Origin: Cryptomeria japonica
Lineage: Eukaryota; Streptophyta; Pinopsida; Cupressales; Cupressaceae
NCBI RefSeq assembly: GCF_030272615.1
Contig: NC_081415.1
Span: 265,581,925 to 265,645,924 of the forward strand
Reading direction: 5' to 3'
Length of the DNA: 64,000 bases
The position numbers were made by a program, and so were the translations under genes. The stretch's first letter is position 1. Each line of letters opens with the position of its first letter. The notes under the pieces are model-generated. The model was not told where the DNA came from. It ran no database searches and saw only the letters and a list, made by a program, of their open reading frames with translations. Positions 44,579-57,784 of this stretch are shown here, piece after piece.

Positions 44579-44799
44579 TTGTTGTATGTAGTGTGTTGAC
44601 AAAGTATGATGAGGACAAACAAGTGACCTTTGACTCAAGTTTAGACAAATGTGAATGTAAAGCAAGGTGTGAAGCAATGATGGACTTTGTGAGACCCAAA
44701 GATAGGTTGAATGCTAAATGAAACCCTGGAGAAATGACCTAGGAAGCTCAAGAATTTCGAAACTGACTGTGTTTGATTGTTGGACTGCAACGGTTTTTT

Positions 44800-45000
44800 C
44801 AATTCTGGACACAAACACGCCTGTATATTTCACAGACGCGGTTTCCTGACGCAAACGCTTCTCTATTTAACACAGACACATTTCTGAGATTTTTTTTGCC
44901 AAGTGTACTATTATTTTGTGGACACAGATGCGTTTCTGCCCTTCACAGACGCAGCTAGACAACACAGACGCTATTATGCCAGACACAGACGCGTTTCTGT
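44800..45000 (-). repeat. CACAGACGCGTTTCTG repeats, leader block near gag
   Basis: Units about 20 bp apart on +; on the gag-coding strand they read CGCGTCTGTG, the same sense as the repeats upstream of PMD exon 2 on +. Confidence 0.75.
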
Positions 45001-46149
45001 AAATTTTGTGCAATTTTTCCAATCTGTGAAGTTGTTTTGTTGTGACCAAATCTAACTGTTTGACTATTTTCCATGACAAGAGGACACAATGTTGATGAGG
45101 ACCCAATGTTTCCAAGTGTCTAGACTCAAAATGACTCCAAGAAAATTGTGTTGTTTGATGTGAAAATGTTTTGCATACACTTGAAGACACAAAAGACACA
45201 ATGTTTTGCTGTTTGGTCTTGAATGTTTTGAATGTTTAACATAAGTCAAGCACAATTCTTATGGCTGGCCAAGACAATAGTTGTTGATCCCACATGGGGT
45301 TTTACCCCTGAGGCTACGCTATTCAGAGCGGATACTTAGATGCTTGACCTCACTGGCTCCACCCTCGGCACTCACTTCTTGGGTCAGCCAAGCATCAGTC
45401 CCCACAAAAACTCTCCGTGGCGAACTTTGTATCTCTACTAAGAACCGTATGTGTGTGGGCCACTACCAAAGGTCCGACCTCCTGCCCCAACAACTAGAAG
45501 GATTTGGGCGTCTAAAACAAAATGGTGCTCCCAGCCGGTAGGGGTTACGCCCTACAACTGATCAAATAAATTTGATCAAAAGGGTTTATGGGGAGACATA
45601 GTGTCGGTATGAACTAATCAGCACATGTTATTCATAGTTTTCACCATGAATACATTTGTTTATAGTGGTTCGGATGAGGTGGGTTTTCCTTGCTACCACT
45701 TGGGTCATTCTCTTCTCACTAGTAGTCCTAATGACCACACGGGAAGATAGGCCCTCTAAAGATTAAACAAAAAGAGCCTATTACTCAAGACACAAAAGAC
45801 AATGATTCAATTTTAGTGCACCAATGGAAGTGTTTGCTAGTCTATGGAAATAAGGCACACAATAAAAATCCAAAAACCCTTGCCAAGGTCCTGCAACAAA
45901 GAGTTATTAGTAGTTTGGATTGTTTGAAATAATCACCCCTTCCTGCAAACACACAAGTTAGGTAAATTTTAAACCCAAAAGACTTTGTGAAAATAGGGGC
46001 CTTCAACCAAACGATTTAGCTTCCAAGGCAAGCTGCACCACTTTTGTTAGCTAGATTCGAAAATGTTAGCTCAAAAAAAAAAAAAAAAAAAAAACCAGAT
46101 CTAAAACCCTAAATGCAAAAATCAATAAAAATGCAAAATTCAAAACTGA

Positions 46150-46390
46150 TGAACACAGATGCGGTTACCCTCAACATAGACGCGCCTGGGTGACACAGAC
46201 GCGGTTCTGTGATGCAGAGACGCACCTACAGAACACAGACGCACCTTCTGGACACAGATGCGGCTAAAAACATCACAGACGCGCTTTCCTGGAACCTGCA
46301 AAATAAAATATTGCCAATATCGCAGACGCGATCCCAGATGTCGCAGATGCGCAAGAAAATAAAAAACGTGATCCGAAAGTGCGCAGACGC
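46150..46390 (-). repeat. CACAGACGCG repeats, leader block near the primer site
   Basis: The same family as the 44800-45000 block, with about ten degenerate units beginning some 100 bp inside the 5' LTR. Confidence 0.75.
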
Positions 46391-46481
46391 GAAAATGTCA
46401 AAAATATTGTCAAAAACGTCAGATCTGCAACTTCAAAATACAAAATCTGCAACAAGATGTTAAATGCAAAAAGGGACAAGA

Positions 46482-46499
46482 ATCCCACTAGGCGTGCCA
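46482..46499 (-). promoter_or_regulatory. Tat-B primer binding site
   Basis: The minus strand reads TGGCACGCCTAGTGGGAT three bases after the LTR. The tRNA is not identified; the site resembles that of Tat-C. Confidence 0.6.
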
Positions 46500-46502
46500 A
46501 AA

Positions 46503-47278
46503 TGTATATGGTGAAAATGGATAAAATAATAACAATATTGAAAGGCTAAATGAATTCAACCACAAAACCCTAGCCTAACAACAACAAAGATCCACCATAA
46601 CATATGAAGATTACCTAAGACAATGCAAATCAAATGAAATCACAAAGATTATACCATCACATGTCCAATAGGGTTTGGATCTCCATTCTTCCTATCTCCA
46701 TTGATCTTGCTTGATATATTTGCTCTCAGATTTTATGTGCACAAGAGCTCAACAAAGAACGAAATGTGGTTGCAAGTGGGATCGTAGTGTAGTCAAGTGA
46801 TCAAGTAATTAGATCACTAGCTCATTAGGGTTTGATAATGAAGAAAACATCTCCTTATATAGAAGACACTATATGAAATGGAGGGATAAGATTGAGACGT
46901 GTAAAAGGAGGTCGGCTATGATTAGAGGGTAGGTAAAATAAATAATAAAATAATGAAAGGGGTAGGTAGTGTATGAATTAAGAGATGAATGACATGTGTC
47001 ATGGGTAGAAAAGGTTAATGAATTAATTAAATAAATAAAGATTTATTTAATTAATAGAAGAAGTGGGATAATTAAATAAATAAAATATTTATTTAATTTA
47101 GGAAAAGGATAATTTAAATAAATAAATGTATTTATTTAAATGAGAAATAAGGCTAGAAGAGGATAAATAAATAAATTAAATAAATAAAGATTTATTTAAT
47201 TAATAGAAGAATTAAGCTTAGATAATTAAATAAATAAAATATTTATTTAATTAGACATGACAATTTTGGGTGTCTACA
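46503..47278 (-). repeat. Tat-B 5' LTR
   Basis: 776 bp, matching 33662-34432 with scattered substitutions and small indels. TATA CTATATAAGG on the minus strand (plus 46853-46862). Confidence 0.92.
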
Positions 47279-48960
47279 CTAACTTCTATCATGCCTAAAC
47301 TCTGCATGTGGTTTGCATGGTGTTGGCATGAGGTGCTTTGTAAATTTCCTCATGGATTCTCTTCATATTTTTATGAAACTCCTTCATTGAAGAGGCAAAC
47401 CTCTCATTAAAACTTTGAAGTAACCCTTTGACTGTTGCATGCAGTCCTTTTCCTATAAACCTTCCTCCTTGCGGTGACGTGCTAGGACATAAACTGAAGG
47501 TGTAGCTTGTGGAACCTGTTGAGCATCAAATCTGGATTAAGTAAAATATCTTGATTTGAGAGATTAAATCATAGAAGTCGTCTATCTTTGGAAGAAATCA
47601 TCATTTTCATTGATACCATAATAACCCATAAGTTATCGAACAAGTCTAATAGCATTCTATCAAAATATCCAAAATTCAAATAGTATCGATTAGACCCAGC
47701 AATTTCTCATCGATATAAAAAGGGTATCAAAGGAAAGGTAACACCGATGAACTCTAAAAGGGACTCATCGAAATCAATGATTCCACCAAAAGAGGATATT
47801 GAAGAAAGCAAAGACAGTTTTCATCGACGGGAAAAGGCTTCCAAGGAAATAATACCATCGGTGCAACATGAAGGAAACTTACCGAAAGAAGCATTCTTAT
47901 CGAAAGAATGATATCGATCAAACAGAAGGAAGCTACATCGATAAAAGATATCGATAAGGATATGAGTTTCGAGGAGGCTAAAAGGCATGCTACCAATATG
48001 TGTGGTTTTACCGATGCAACTTTATTGAGGAAGATTACTAATGAGCTCATCGATGAAAGATGATAGTGGAAGCAAATCATCAAAAGAAAGATGGCCTCGA
48101 TGAAACAATAGACCCATTCATCAAAGGAGTGTAGTGATGTCGATAGCAAAAGTGTTTTGATGGAAGGATAAAGGAAGTTACCGAAGCCCAAGGTTTCTTC
48201 GACATGAAACCCAATGGACATCAGATATATATCGATGAGGAAATAGGTTTTGAGGAGGCTAAAAGGCATGTCTCCGATATGCGTTGTTTCACTGATATAA
48301 CTTTATTGGTGGAAGATGACAAGAGAGGATAAAGAAAGGCTTCGGTGAGACAATAGATCCATTCATCGATGGGGCATAGTGATATCAATGGAAGAGGTAT
48401 TTCGGTGGAAAAATAAAGGAGGTCACCGAAGCCCAAGGTTTCTTCGACATAAAAACCTGATGGATATCAGATAGGTATCAGTGAGGAGACAACCACAGTG
48501 ACCGAACACAACATTTCGATGAAGGGAGAAAATACCTAGTCAAAGTAATGTTCAAAACAAAAGTGTTAGTTGACGGTTATATGTTGAAAAGCCACGACGC
48601 TTGGTGATAATGTATACTCTCATATAAAGGAGGGAGCTTTTATAATATGGAGGAAATTTAGAGAAAGGAGTATATTATAGCCTCAGGCTTACCACTATAC
48701 TATTTTGGCAAATATATATAATATAATCAGTTGTTTTTCCTTTGCATATGTGTTGCGGATTACTACATTTTTCTGCAGGTAGTTGCTTGTGATATTATCT
48801 AAAGGAGATAAGGTTACTTGTGTTCTTCTAGTAAAACTCTGTGTTTCATATTGTAGATTTGAATAAAATATTTACTTGTGAATTGTAATTGTTCCTCGTA
48901 TTTCTTCCTTGGATGGTCTCTTAAGGTTAGAGTTAAATTCATTCAACCAATTTACAATAA
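47279..48960 (+). repeat. Degraded LTR-like region with an internal duplication
   Basis: 47960-48236 and 48240-48480 are diverged tandem copies (both contain GAGGAGGCTAAAAGGCATG and CCGAAGCCCAAGGTTTCTTC). After them come a TATA-like CATATAAAGG (48614-48623), an AATAAAAT signal (about 48862) and an LTR-like end CCAATTTACA (48950-48959). No gene. The LTR call is tentative. Confidence 0.4.
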
Positions 48961-50638
48961 AGACATTGAAGTAGAGCTCATAAGAAATAGTAATTGACAA
49001 ACTCATCGAGAGGGGGTGGGTTTAAAAATTGTCTCATAAGTTTACACAATAAGTCCTATAGAAATATAAAGACTCTGTAGCCCAAAAAACAAAGAAAGGC
49101 ACTAGTCATCTATAAAACACAACCCATCAATTCATACTTTCATATAAAGAATAATAGGAGTAGTTGAGTAGGAATTATAGGGTAAATTAGCAATAGTGTA
49201 TATATAAATTTCAAGCACCAAGATCGAATAGCTTCTACAACAACAATCTTGAACTCATCTGCTATATCTCCATTCTAGGAACTAATGCCATTCTGAGATA
49301 TGGGGAAGTCAGATCAAGACACTAAATCTGCTATAAAAAGCATTAGTTGAAGGAACAACTACTGAGTAGGTTTACCCGCCTAGGTCTTGTAGAGCCTAAA
49401 GTGAGAGAGTTAGTAACCAAATAGGTTCACTCTATAAGTTGGCCAAGTCAATTGGAGGGTTTGATCATAGGAGTTGGCATTTCCTTAGAACCTATCCAAT
49501 CTATTGATTTGAGACCCAACAGAACCCTAGCATAACTTCTAAAAATTGGCTATAAATGGTTCTTTTCATTTGAAACAGAATGCAAACCCTAAAGTCACAT
49601 GAAAGCTTATACTTTTAGCTTTCTATTTCCCTCCAAGCTATGCATGAAATTGATTTTCTTGATAATCACGTGGAAGGAGTCCTTTAGAAAACTTTTGTAA
49701 ATAAATAAAGAATTTTATTTCTCTTTACATCTTTTGAATTAAAATGCCTTTTCAAGTGAATTATTTTCCCTCCAAACCTTGCATTCTGAAATCTCATCCT
49801 TTTAAATAAGCTCAACCTTATAGACACCTTCAAGGTATTTAATAAATCCTTTCTCTAAACTTTCCTAAATTCATGATAAGATATGAGGGATATAATAATT
49901 CTATTTTTTATCTCTTGAAGTCAAAAAATTGGTAACAAAGTCACGCCTTCAAACCTTAATTTTTAGATAGTTAAATGTCCATTTTACATTTCTAAAAAAA
50001 TTGGAGGTTTTATGATATTCCACGTGATGGCTACATGTTGACAAAGTTACCCCTCACAACTACTGGTCCCTCTCCCTAATAGGGCATGAAAACCCAAGTC
50101 CAGCTATGTCAAACCCGAGTTTTACTCCTTTAGACTCAAGTTAATCATTGGTCACATGTAGAACATGCATTTGAAGACTTCAATGACCTTCCCTCCAAAG
50201 TATTTTATTTTGGAAAAAACTTTTGCTTTCATGAAGTCACATGAATGCGCTTCTTTTCTAAAGTTTTTACAATATAATCATAAGAATATGGCCCTTCTTT
50301 TCATTTATAAGGTACATTTGAAACCTTTTGGAGCCTTTTAATGAGATTTCCAAAACAACAAGGACCTAGGACCTTAGAAAAGACTGGAATAAGATTCAGG
50401 ATATTAAAATTTAGACTCAAAGCATGAAGATGCTAACAAAAAAAAAAAACCCTATTAAATGCATTTGAAATATAAATGAAAATTGGATAACAAAAATAAA
50501 GAGGTATATAACATTAGGTATTATAATAATATCATATGTGAAAACAACCAATAATAAAATCAAACCAAATGATATATAGGATTTGGTCATATATGTATAT
50601 GTAGATATATAGATATATACATAATATGTATATGTATA
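48961..50638. other. 1.7 kb without a recognisable gene
   Basis: AT-rich; a TATATG microsatellite lies at 50590-50640. A CGAGAGGGGGTGGGTTTAAA word at 49007 resembles LTR-end G-runs elsewhere in the window. Confidence 0.4.
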
Positions 50639-52317
50639 TGATGCTCTGCAAAAAGAAGGATAGTTAGAAAAACCTATTTGATTGCTACACACACAAAGAG
50701 AAGCACAAGAAACAAATTTTAGTCATTAGGGTTAGCAAATCAAAGATTAAACACTATCCTAATCTAGCATATCAAGAAAGACACTACACAACAAATAAAA
50801 AGCTTAATGAATCTAAGAAAAGCTGAACTTTGTGGTCTAACTACCAGAGATAGCAAGAAACTCTCCAACCAAATAAGGGGAGATAAAACCAACAATCTCT
50901 ACTTAGGGAGGAGCTCTAGACCCCAAATCTAAAGAAAGAAACAGAGCTAAAGTAAGTGAATTGGATAACAACAAGAATGTAAAGTGCACCCCTGATTTAC
51001 TAACCAAAATGCTCAAAATTAAATGAAAATCTTTAATGAATACACAAAACTATATACATATGCAGGCGCACCATGGTTGAGATGGTCCAACTCCCTAGTC
51101 TCACTCTACGACTAAGCTCATGCCATATCTAAATCAAAGACATCTCAAATACATCATCGGTGGAAAGCTGCAAAATGCCATTTTCATACATAAGCAAGAC
51201 ATACACAATTGGGCACAATCACCAAGAGAACAAAGTGTGTTTGAGATCATTGTCCTAATTGTGGTGTGGTCACGAAGAGGTTGACAAATTTACGGTGATC
51301 TCTTTAGTTTCTTTTCCAATTTTCTAACAAAGGGATAAGTTAACATGCAATAATTAAAAATCATTTTTCTTTCTTTTCTTTTCTCATGCAACTTAATTAA
51401 TTTTCTAAATAAAGAAATTAAAGAAATACTTTAATTCTAATTAATTCTTTTATTCATTTATTTATTTATTCTTTTATTTATTTAAAATTCTAGGAACAAT
51501 AAATGAAATTAATCTAATTTATTTTTCACTAAAATTTAAATAAAATATATTTCTAATATCATGCAGCTTGCAACTTAATTTATAAACTTTTTTTAGTTAA
51601 TTAAATTTATAATCTCAATGCATACATAATTCAACTATGAGATAACTCCATAAACTCAATTAACTCCATAAACTCAATTAATTAATTAAATCCACTAAAA
51701 CACACAAACTGAACAAACCTCAAGCAAATACTCATAAAAAGATCAAACAACAAAATACGAAGGCCGAACAAACTGACAGGACGACCAACTAACGACACTC
51801 ACACGAGTGTCACTGAGTAAAATAGGGTCAACTACTATCTCCTCCACTTCCATTGGAAAATATAAGGCATGCTCAGACCTGTGAAGCCAGGTGGAGACGA
51901 TACCCCGTACCTACCCGGTACTTGTACCTACAATATCCTGCATCACCGAACCACACATGCATATATACAATATAGAAAACATGACATACACACTGATGAA
52001 GGAGAATTATGATGTTCCCTGTCTCACCGAAATGAGTGAAGGAAAATCATCCCCTTGCATCCAATACACTCGCAGACATGCAACATGTAATTTCACATTG
52101 CATAGATAAAGTAAAGTGTCGGTACATAGCAATAATCCATAAAATGCCATAAATTACAAGTACTGAAATACTGCAAATAAATTATGCATCTAATATCCAG
52201 ATAAAGCATGAAATAATGTCATATAAGTCTGAATAACACATCATGGTAATGTATCAACTGAAAACACACAATAATAAAATATGAGTCTAATGAGTTCAAA
52301 TGAGTAGGGGTACTACA
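50639..52317 (-). repeat. Probable solo LTR on minus (TGTAGTACCCC family)
   Basis: The minus strand starts TGTAGTACCCCTACTC at 52317 and ends TTTTTGCAGAGCATCA at 50639. The end matches the Tat-D LTR end TTTTTGCAGAGTATCA, and both have a GCAGG...AGTACCG block early in the LTR. No primer site follows and no 5 bp duplication is visible, so boundaries are tentative. Confidence 0.5.
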
Positions 52318-53854
52318 ATTACTCTTTATTTATTGTCTTAAGAAGTATGAAACTTTCTATGTTTAAACTTATATAATATCTTAATAAAAGAATATTATAA
52401 AGATATTTTATTAAGGATTTTATATTATTTATGATTTAGTTTTGCTAGCTAATATGAGAGCATGAGTCTTTGTTGATACCTCTTTGGCTAAGAGTCAACT
52501 ATTGAAGGGTATCTATTTTGCTACACATAGGGCACAATCTCAATCTCATACCTTATATTATACCTCTAAGGGTTTTGAACTTTGGGGGAAGGTGTGAGCA
52601 AGGAACATTCCATCATCCTCACCAATCATGCTCAATTGATTAAGCTACAACCCTTAGTATTATATTAATTTTTTAATTTATTCGTGCACAATTCATGGGT
52701 CCTTTTTAGTCATTGAACTGAAGTCAATTGAAGAATTTTTCATGTAAAAAATATGGTGAACCATTTTTTCATAATAGCATATAATGCTCTAATATCAATA
52801 ATCAGAATAGAATACAATTACATTTTATATTTTTATCTTTTCAAGATTGACATTAATAAACATTTTTTAATTTGAAAATAGACTTTAATATAATGCAAAA
52901 TTTAAACCTTCACTATAAAGAATTTAGTTCTAAATATTTAAAATATGTAGAGTCAAATGATTTCTACTAAAAGTGAATGAATGTTGTATAATCTCTAGCA
53001 TATAAATGTTGTATAATCTCTAGCATATAGTGAATACTAAGTTGATTTATATTTGAAATTGTGATGTTTATTTCAAAATTTGAAAACAAAATATGATACA
53101 TTATGAATACCAAACCTATTCATGTATAAGAAAGTTCATTTTTGAATTTTCCTTAAAAATAACCTAAATTGTAACTAAAATGGACCCCAATATGAAATTA
53201 TTTGATTTGTGTTACATTTTTATTATTGATTTTTGAATGAATGTGTCAAAAATTATTTCCAAATGACAATCACTTTAGTTATGAAATTATTTTATGAAGT
53301 AACTTAAGTTACTTTTATCTTTTATAAAGTGAATTTTATTTTATGATCTAAGTTATAATTTTTTTCTAATATCCTCTTTTAAAAAAACCAAATTATAGAT
53401 TGTTGATAATACATACATAATAATAATAGTCTCCACAAGTAGTCTAAAATTTTAAATATTTAAAATATTATCATATTAGAGATCTTGTGTGTATACATTT
53501 CGGGTTTAGAATTTTCCTTCAAGATGTTCAATAGTATTTGACCTAAGGTGAGAGCATTTACTTTTGAGAAGATAAGTATATCTAGTTAGTATTTTTTTAA
53601 TTTATGTTGATTATTTAATTACTTAATGATTTTCAAATGCATTGAAGTTATTGTGGTTCAACATTTATTAACTATACTTTAAAATCATAACAATTCGAGT
53701 TTGGAATAATAATTTTTTATTCTCTTTCAACAAATATTTGTGAAATTTAATTTGTTATTTTCTTTCTAATCATATTCTCTATTTTATATATGAAAACAAT
53801 TTTTTTCTTAATTGTTAATCAAAATGTATCTTTATAGTATAATGTGTACATTTT
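52318..53854. other. 1.5 kb AT-rich DNA without a gene
   Basis: All frames are closed and nothing is recognisable except a 25 bp direct repeat, TGTTGTATAATCTCTAGCAT, at about 52983 and 53008. Confidence 0.5.
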
Positions 53855-54428
53855 GTAATACATACAAATATACTAAGAGGGGGGGGGGGGGGGTGTGTGA
53901 ATTGGTATATCCCAATTTGCTTAATTCAAAATTTATTAGCATTAATGCCTTCTCAAACTACAATAGAATACTGCTAATTAGGAGATAGACACACATCAAC
54001 ATAATAAAACACCATATTTATACATGGAAACCCAAAAGGAAAAAAACCATGATGAGAAGAGTTACGTAGATCTACTACCCAAATCTAGCCTCACAAATTA
54101 AATAAAGAACTTACAATATTTTGTAGGCACTAATCTATGGGAATTACAACCTCAAATGGAGATACCAATCCTTAATTAGATTTGCAGGCACTAACCTACA
54201 AGAGATACCATTGTCACAAAAGTTTTCACCCTTGTTGAAGCTAATAACTTCAACAACCTTGTGAAACATGGAAACAAACTCTAAGTGTGAGACCTTGATT
54301 TGTGAGGTTGAATCTTTGGAGAAGGTTGACTTCTTTCCAATCAGGGTACAGTGTTAAACCAACCCAACACTTGTAAAGCATACTTCTAAACCCATTTTAC
54401 TAACTTGTAGAGAAAAGGGGAGAAGGAT
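53855..54428 (-). repeat. Fragment resembling a reversed copia-type LTR end, with a run of 15 G
   Basis: TACTAAGAG followed by G15 (53879-53893) and GTGAATTGG-like sequence is the reverse complement of the element N LTR end (TTCACCCCCCCCC...CTTAGTA, about 9423-9442). The rest has no gene. A purine-rich GAGAAAAGGGGAGAAGGA (54410-54427) ends it. Confidence 0.4.
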
Positions 54429-57400
54429 GTAGTGCCCTACCCTAGTCAGCCTTGTACAACCGATTTGACTTTGGTTGACTTTTCCTATGAGGCATTCTCA
54501 AATGGTTAAATTACCATTATGTAAGGTTGTAGATTAGATATATGAATATTGTGCATACCTGTTATTGTGATTTCGCATCGATTCTTGAATAAGTTTAATT
54601 GTTTCCCTAATTCTTGTTATAAATCTCGAGCTAACGCCTTAATTGAATATATATATGTATGCTTGTGTGACTCATGGTTGCAAGAGATTGCAGGTATAGT
54701 ACCGCCTAGGTGTGAGGTTCATCTCCATCAGGAATCGCAGGGTTGGGTATACCTCTTTCATCTTTAGAATTTGGATTAGGTGGTTGTAAAACCCTCATCT
54801 TGCCTTAGCCATGATCAAGTGAGCACCGTGTGTGGTTCATCGGGTTCCTTTTTTGTTTGGGTATGTAGGTCGTCTGTCTGGTTGGCTTTCTTGGATTGCG
54901 TGTTTTGTGTGTGTTTAAATTGAGTAATTAATCCCTTTTATTTTATTTTATTTGATTAAGTTATGTTTATGCAAAATTAAGGGACTAAATTAAATTGGTT
55001 CCCTTTATGCGATTAATCGTTATTTAGAATTGTTCAATGCAAATTAGTAGCTAGTTTAAATTAAAAGGTAAATTTTAATGAATTAATTTAGTTAGTTATG
55101 CTTTTGGAAATGAAAGATTTAAATTAATTTGAAATAAAATTAATTTAATCTCTTGCCTTTTAAAAATAGAAAGGTTGATTTTAGTTATTTAAAAAAAATC
55201 AATTTTAATTAGAAAAACAAGTTAATATATATTTGATAAAGTGTGAAAGATTAATTTGGGGATTTTATCTTAATTAAAAAAATATTTTACCCTCATTATA
55301 TTTTGGAATATAAAGGTTAATTTTGTTAAAATGGAAAAAAATTAGAAATTCAATGAGGAAGAGGCATTTTGATTTTTCGAAATTAGAAATAAATTGTGTA
55401 AAAATATTTTTATTTTAGAAATGAGATTTTTGGTCAAAAAAAAAAACTTTGCATTTAACCTAGTTTTTGGAAAAAATTGGGGGGATATTTTTTAGAGAGT
55501 TATTTTTTTTTGGAATGGAAATAGTTTGGACTTTTGGAGGAGAAATTTGCATACAAATTTTGGGGGGTTTTGATTTGATTGAAGAATTTGGGATTTGAAA
55601 TAGTTTGGACTTTTGGAGGAGAAATTTGCATACAATTTGTCTTCCAAGAAAGCATTTGCAGGTTGGTTGGATTTGATTTTGATTTGGTCTTGTTGAATTT
55701 TGAAAGTCTCTAAATTTCTTAAATTCTCTCTGGTTTGATAGTTAGTTTGTCTGATTTGAAATGAAATCTTCATTTTCCTTCTTAAATTTGTGTTTCAATT
55801 TGTGAGAAAATTTCTTTTTAGTATGGATATGCTGTCAAAATTTAGTTATTTTGGTTTAAAAATTCTTCCCTGAAATGTTGTTATGCTACCAAATTTTGTT
55901 CCAGAATGAAACCCCTGTAGAAGTTTTTATTATGTTGTTCTAGAATGTCAACAATATCTCCAAATTTACAAACTAGGTTTCTACGAAATTTTTTGGGATT
56001 CTTCGTGACTTTGCATTATAACTTCTGTATAAATTTCATAAAAATAAAGTTTTGGGTTTTTGAGAAATGATAGAAAATGCTTTTTTAGAATGTCAACAAT
56101 ATATCCAAATTTACAAACTGGGTTTCTATGAATTATTTTTGGATTCTTCGCAACTTTTCATTATAACTTCTGTATAAATTTTGTAAAAATAAAGTTCTGG
56201 GTTTTTGAGAAATGACATAAACCATGTGGCTATTAAATCAAATTTTATTTTTTTTATTAAATTTAAATTTTGATTTAAAAAAATAAAAAATAAAAAAAAT
56301 GTTTTAATGTTATTAAAATTTAATTAATACATTTTATTAGTTATTGTAGTCACATATATCTGTCTAATTTAATTAAATGAATATTTCCTATTTATTTGAT
56401 TAAAAATCCACTAGCCATTAGTTAATTAAATTAATATTTAATTAATTCATCTTCAAACATTCTCCTATTAATTAAATAAATTAATCAATTTATTTTAATT
56501 AATTCATTAAACCAAATTCACAATCAATTAAATAAATAAAATCTCTTTATTTAATTAAATCCCCGTATTCCTCTTTTAAATAAATTAAATTAAACATTTA
56601 TTTAAATCATTATCCCCACCCCCCCCCTCCCACTTGCATTTTCCTACAAATGCAAATTGCACACATTTATTGAAATAAATAAATTTTATTTTAATTAAAA
56701 TTCTATTTTCCCTCACCCACCAAATCCACTTGCATTCCTAAATCCCCTTTTAGATTCTTCTAACACCTTCCTAATTAGCCTAATCCATCCCCTAATTATT
56801 TTCACATTTTTAAGCAACTTGGAGTCACTTTTCAAAGACTTAAAAAGTCTTTGAAAAACATTTAATGCTTTGTGTGTTCAACAATTTAACCTCCAAAGTC
56901 TTCCAAAACCACTAATAGCTCTTACATGACCATTAATGGCTCTTACATAACCATTTATGGTTATTTCAACTTGCACTCATGTGTCTCCTCAAACACTTAT
57001 TTCTTTGACCATATTTATCCCTCTTGTCTTTGCACAAGAGTTTATCCATTGGATAAAAGCTTTATTCTTTGAATAAAGAATTTATTCACTCAACCTAACC
57101 TTGACCTTAACTCCCAAAGTCATGTCAAATATTTAATGCTTATTCCCTCTCCTCTCAACCTATCTCAAATTGACACTTGTCATCCTGGGATTGGGTTGAA
57201 AGCCCTCACATGGATTGAATATCATTCAATCCTGACCCTTGTTGAGATCACTCAATCTCAACCATCCATTGCTCCATTTTTCCTATAAATAGAGCCCATT
57301 TCTTCATAATCCAGATCCTAAAAACTTGTATGCATTTAAGCTATAGGCATTTTGAGAGAGCCTTTTAGCATAATCAGCTCATATATTGTCATTTTGGTTA

Positions 57401-57764
57401 AAATAAATTATTTTAGTATCAATAGCTTAATATTAGCTTCTTTATTTACATTTAGAGCAATATTTCAATCTCAAACCTCCATAAGCATCGATAGTGCAAA
57501 AAGCTGCTAAGAGCTACACTATTTTGGAACTTGGAGAGGAGAGGAACAAGGGAGAAGAAACCAAGAGCATGTTAGGAGGCATTTGGAGATGCCTCATCAT
57601 ATTTACCTTTTTAGTTAGATGTTTCATCATGCTTTTGATATCTCTTTTGATATGCTTGTGTAGGAAAGTATTTTGTTTGTGATTTCTGACACTAACGGTT
57701 TCCTTTCTTTTCTTGTTTTGTGTCTTGATATCATTGACTAACCTTCCCTTTTTGCAGAGTATCA
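54429..57764 (+). repeat. Tat-D 5' LTR candidate (possibly composite)
   Basis: The right end is firm: TTTTTGCAGAGTATCA directly before the primer site, with TATAAATA at 57284-57291. The left end is less so: TGTAGTGCCC at 54429 follows a polypurine-like tract, which would make an LTR over 3.3 kb. Inside are direct repeats (55517-55560 with 55600-55643; 55930-56080 with 56085-56225). It may be two overlapping elements. Confidence 0.5.
55930..56225 (+). repeat. Tandem duplication of about 150 bp
   Basis: Two copies beginning TTCTAGAATGTCAACAATAT / TTTTAGAATGTCAACAATAT and ending GGTTTTTGAGAAATGA, with around 10 differences by eye. Confidence 0.8.
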
Positions 57765-57766
57765 TT

Positions 57767-57784
57767 TGGTGAACCCGACGTGAA
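57767..57784 (+). promoter_or_regulatory. Tat-D primer binding site
   Basis: TGGTGAACCCGACGTGAA lies two bases after the LTR end. The tRNA is not identified. Confidence 0.55.

Larger units (their letters stand above)
43416..46481 (-). other. Tat-B leader between primer site and gag
   Basis: About 3 kb (less the solo LTR) without a gene. It contains CACAGACGCGT repeat blocks (about 44800-45000 and 46150-46390 on +) and a GC-richer stretch at 45280-45560 with no ORF that I recognise. Long leaders are usual in this lineage. Confidence 0.6.
33662..47278 (-). mobile_element. Tat-B: non-autonomous Tat element carrying an antisense PMD gene
   Basis: Two similar LTRs (33662-34432, 46503-47278), a primer site (46482-46499) and a polypurine tract (34433-34447) define a 13.6 kb element on the minus strand. 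In element order: leader with a solo LTR, Gag N-terminus, Gag core, zinc finger, protease, spacer with a membrane-like segment, integrase tail; then noncoding DNA and the PMD gene on the other strand. RT, both RNases H and the integrase core are missing. No 5 bp target duplication is visible (GTATG versus CTAAC). LTR similarity suggests a fairly young copy. Confidence 0.9.

Noticed and set aside
33657-47283. A 5 bp target duplication for Tat-B
   Set aside because: Left flank GTATG and right flank CTAAC do not match; shifting the ends by one or two bases does not help.
47754-48269. 171-codon hydrophobic ORF on minus
   Set aside because: It lies on the tandem duplication and LTR-like DNA, has no motif, and its hydrophobicity comes from GA-rich DNA read in reverse.
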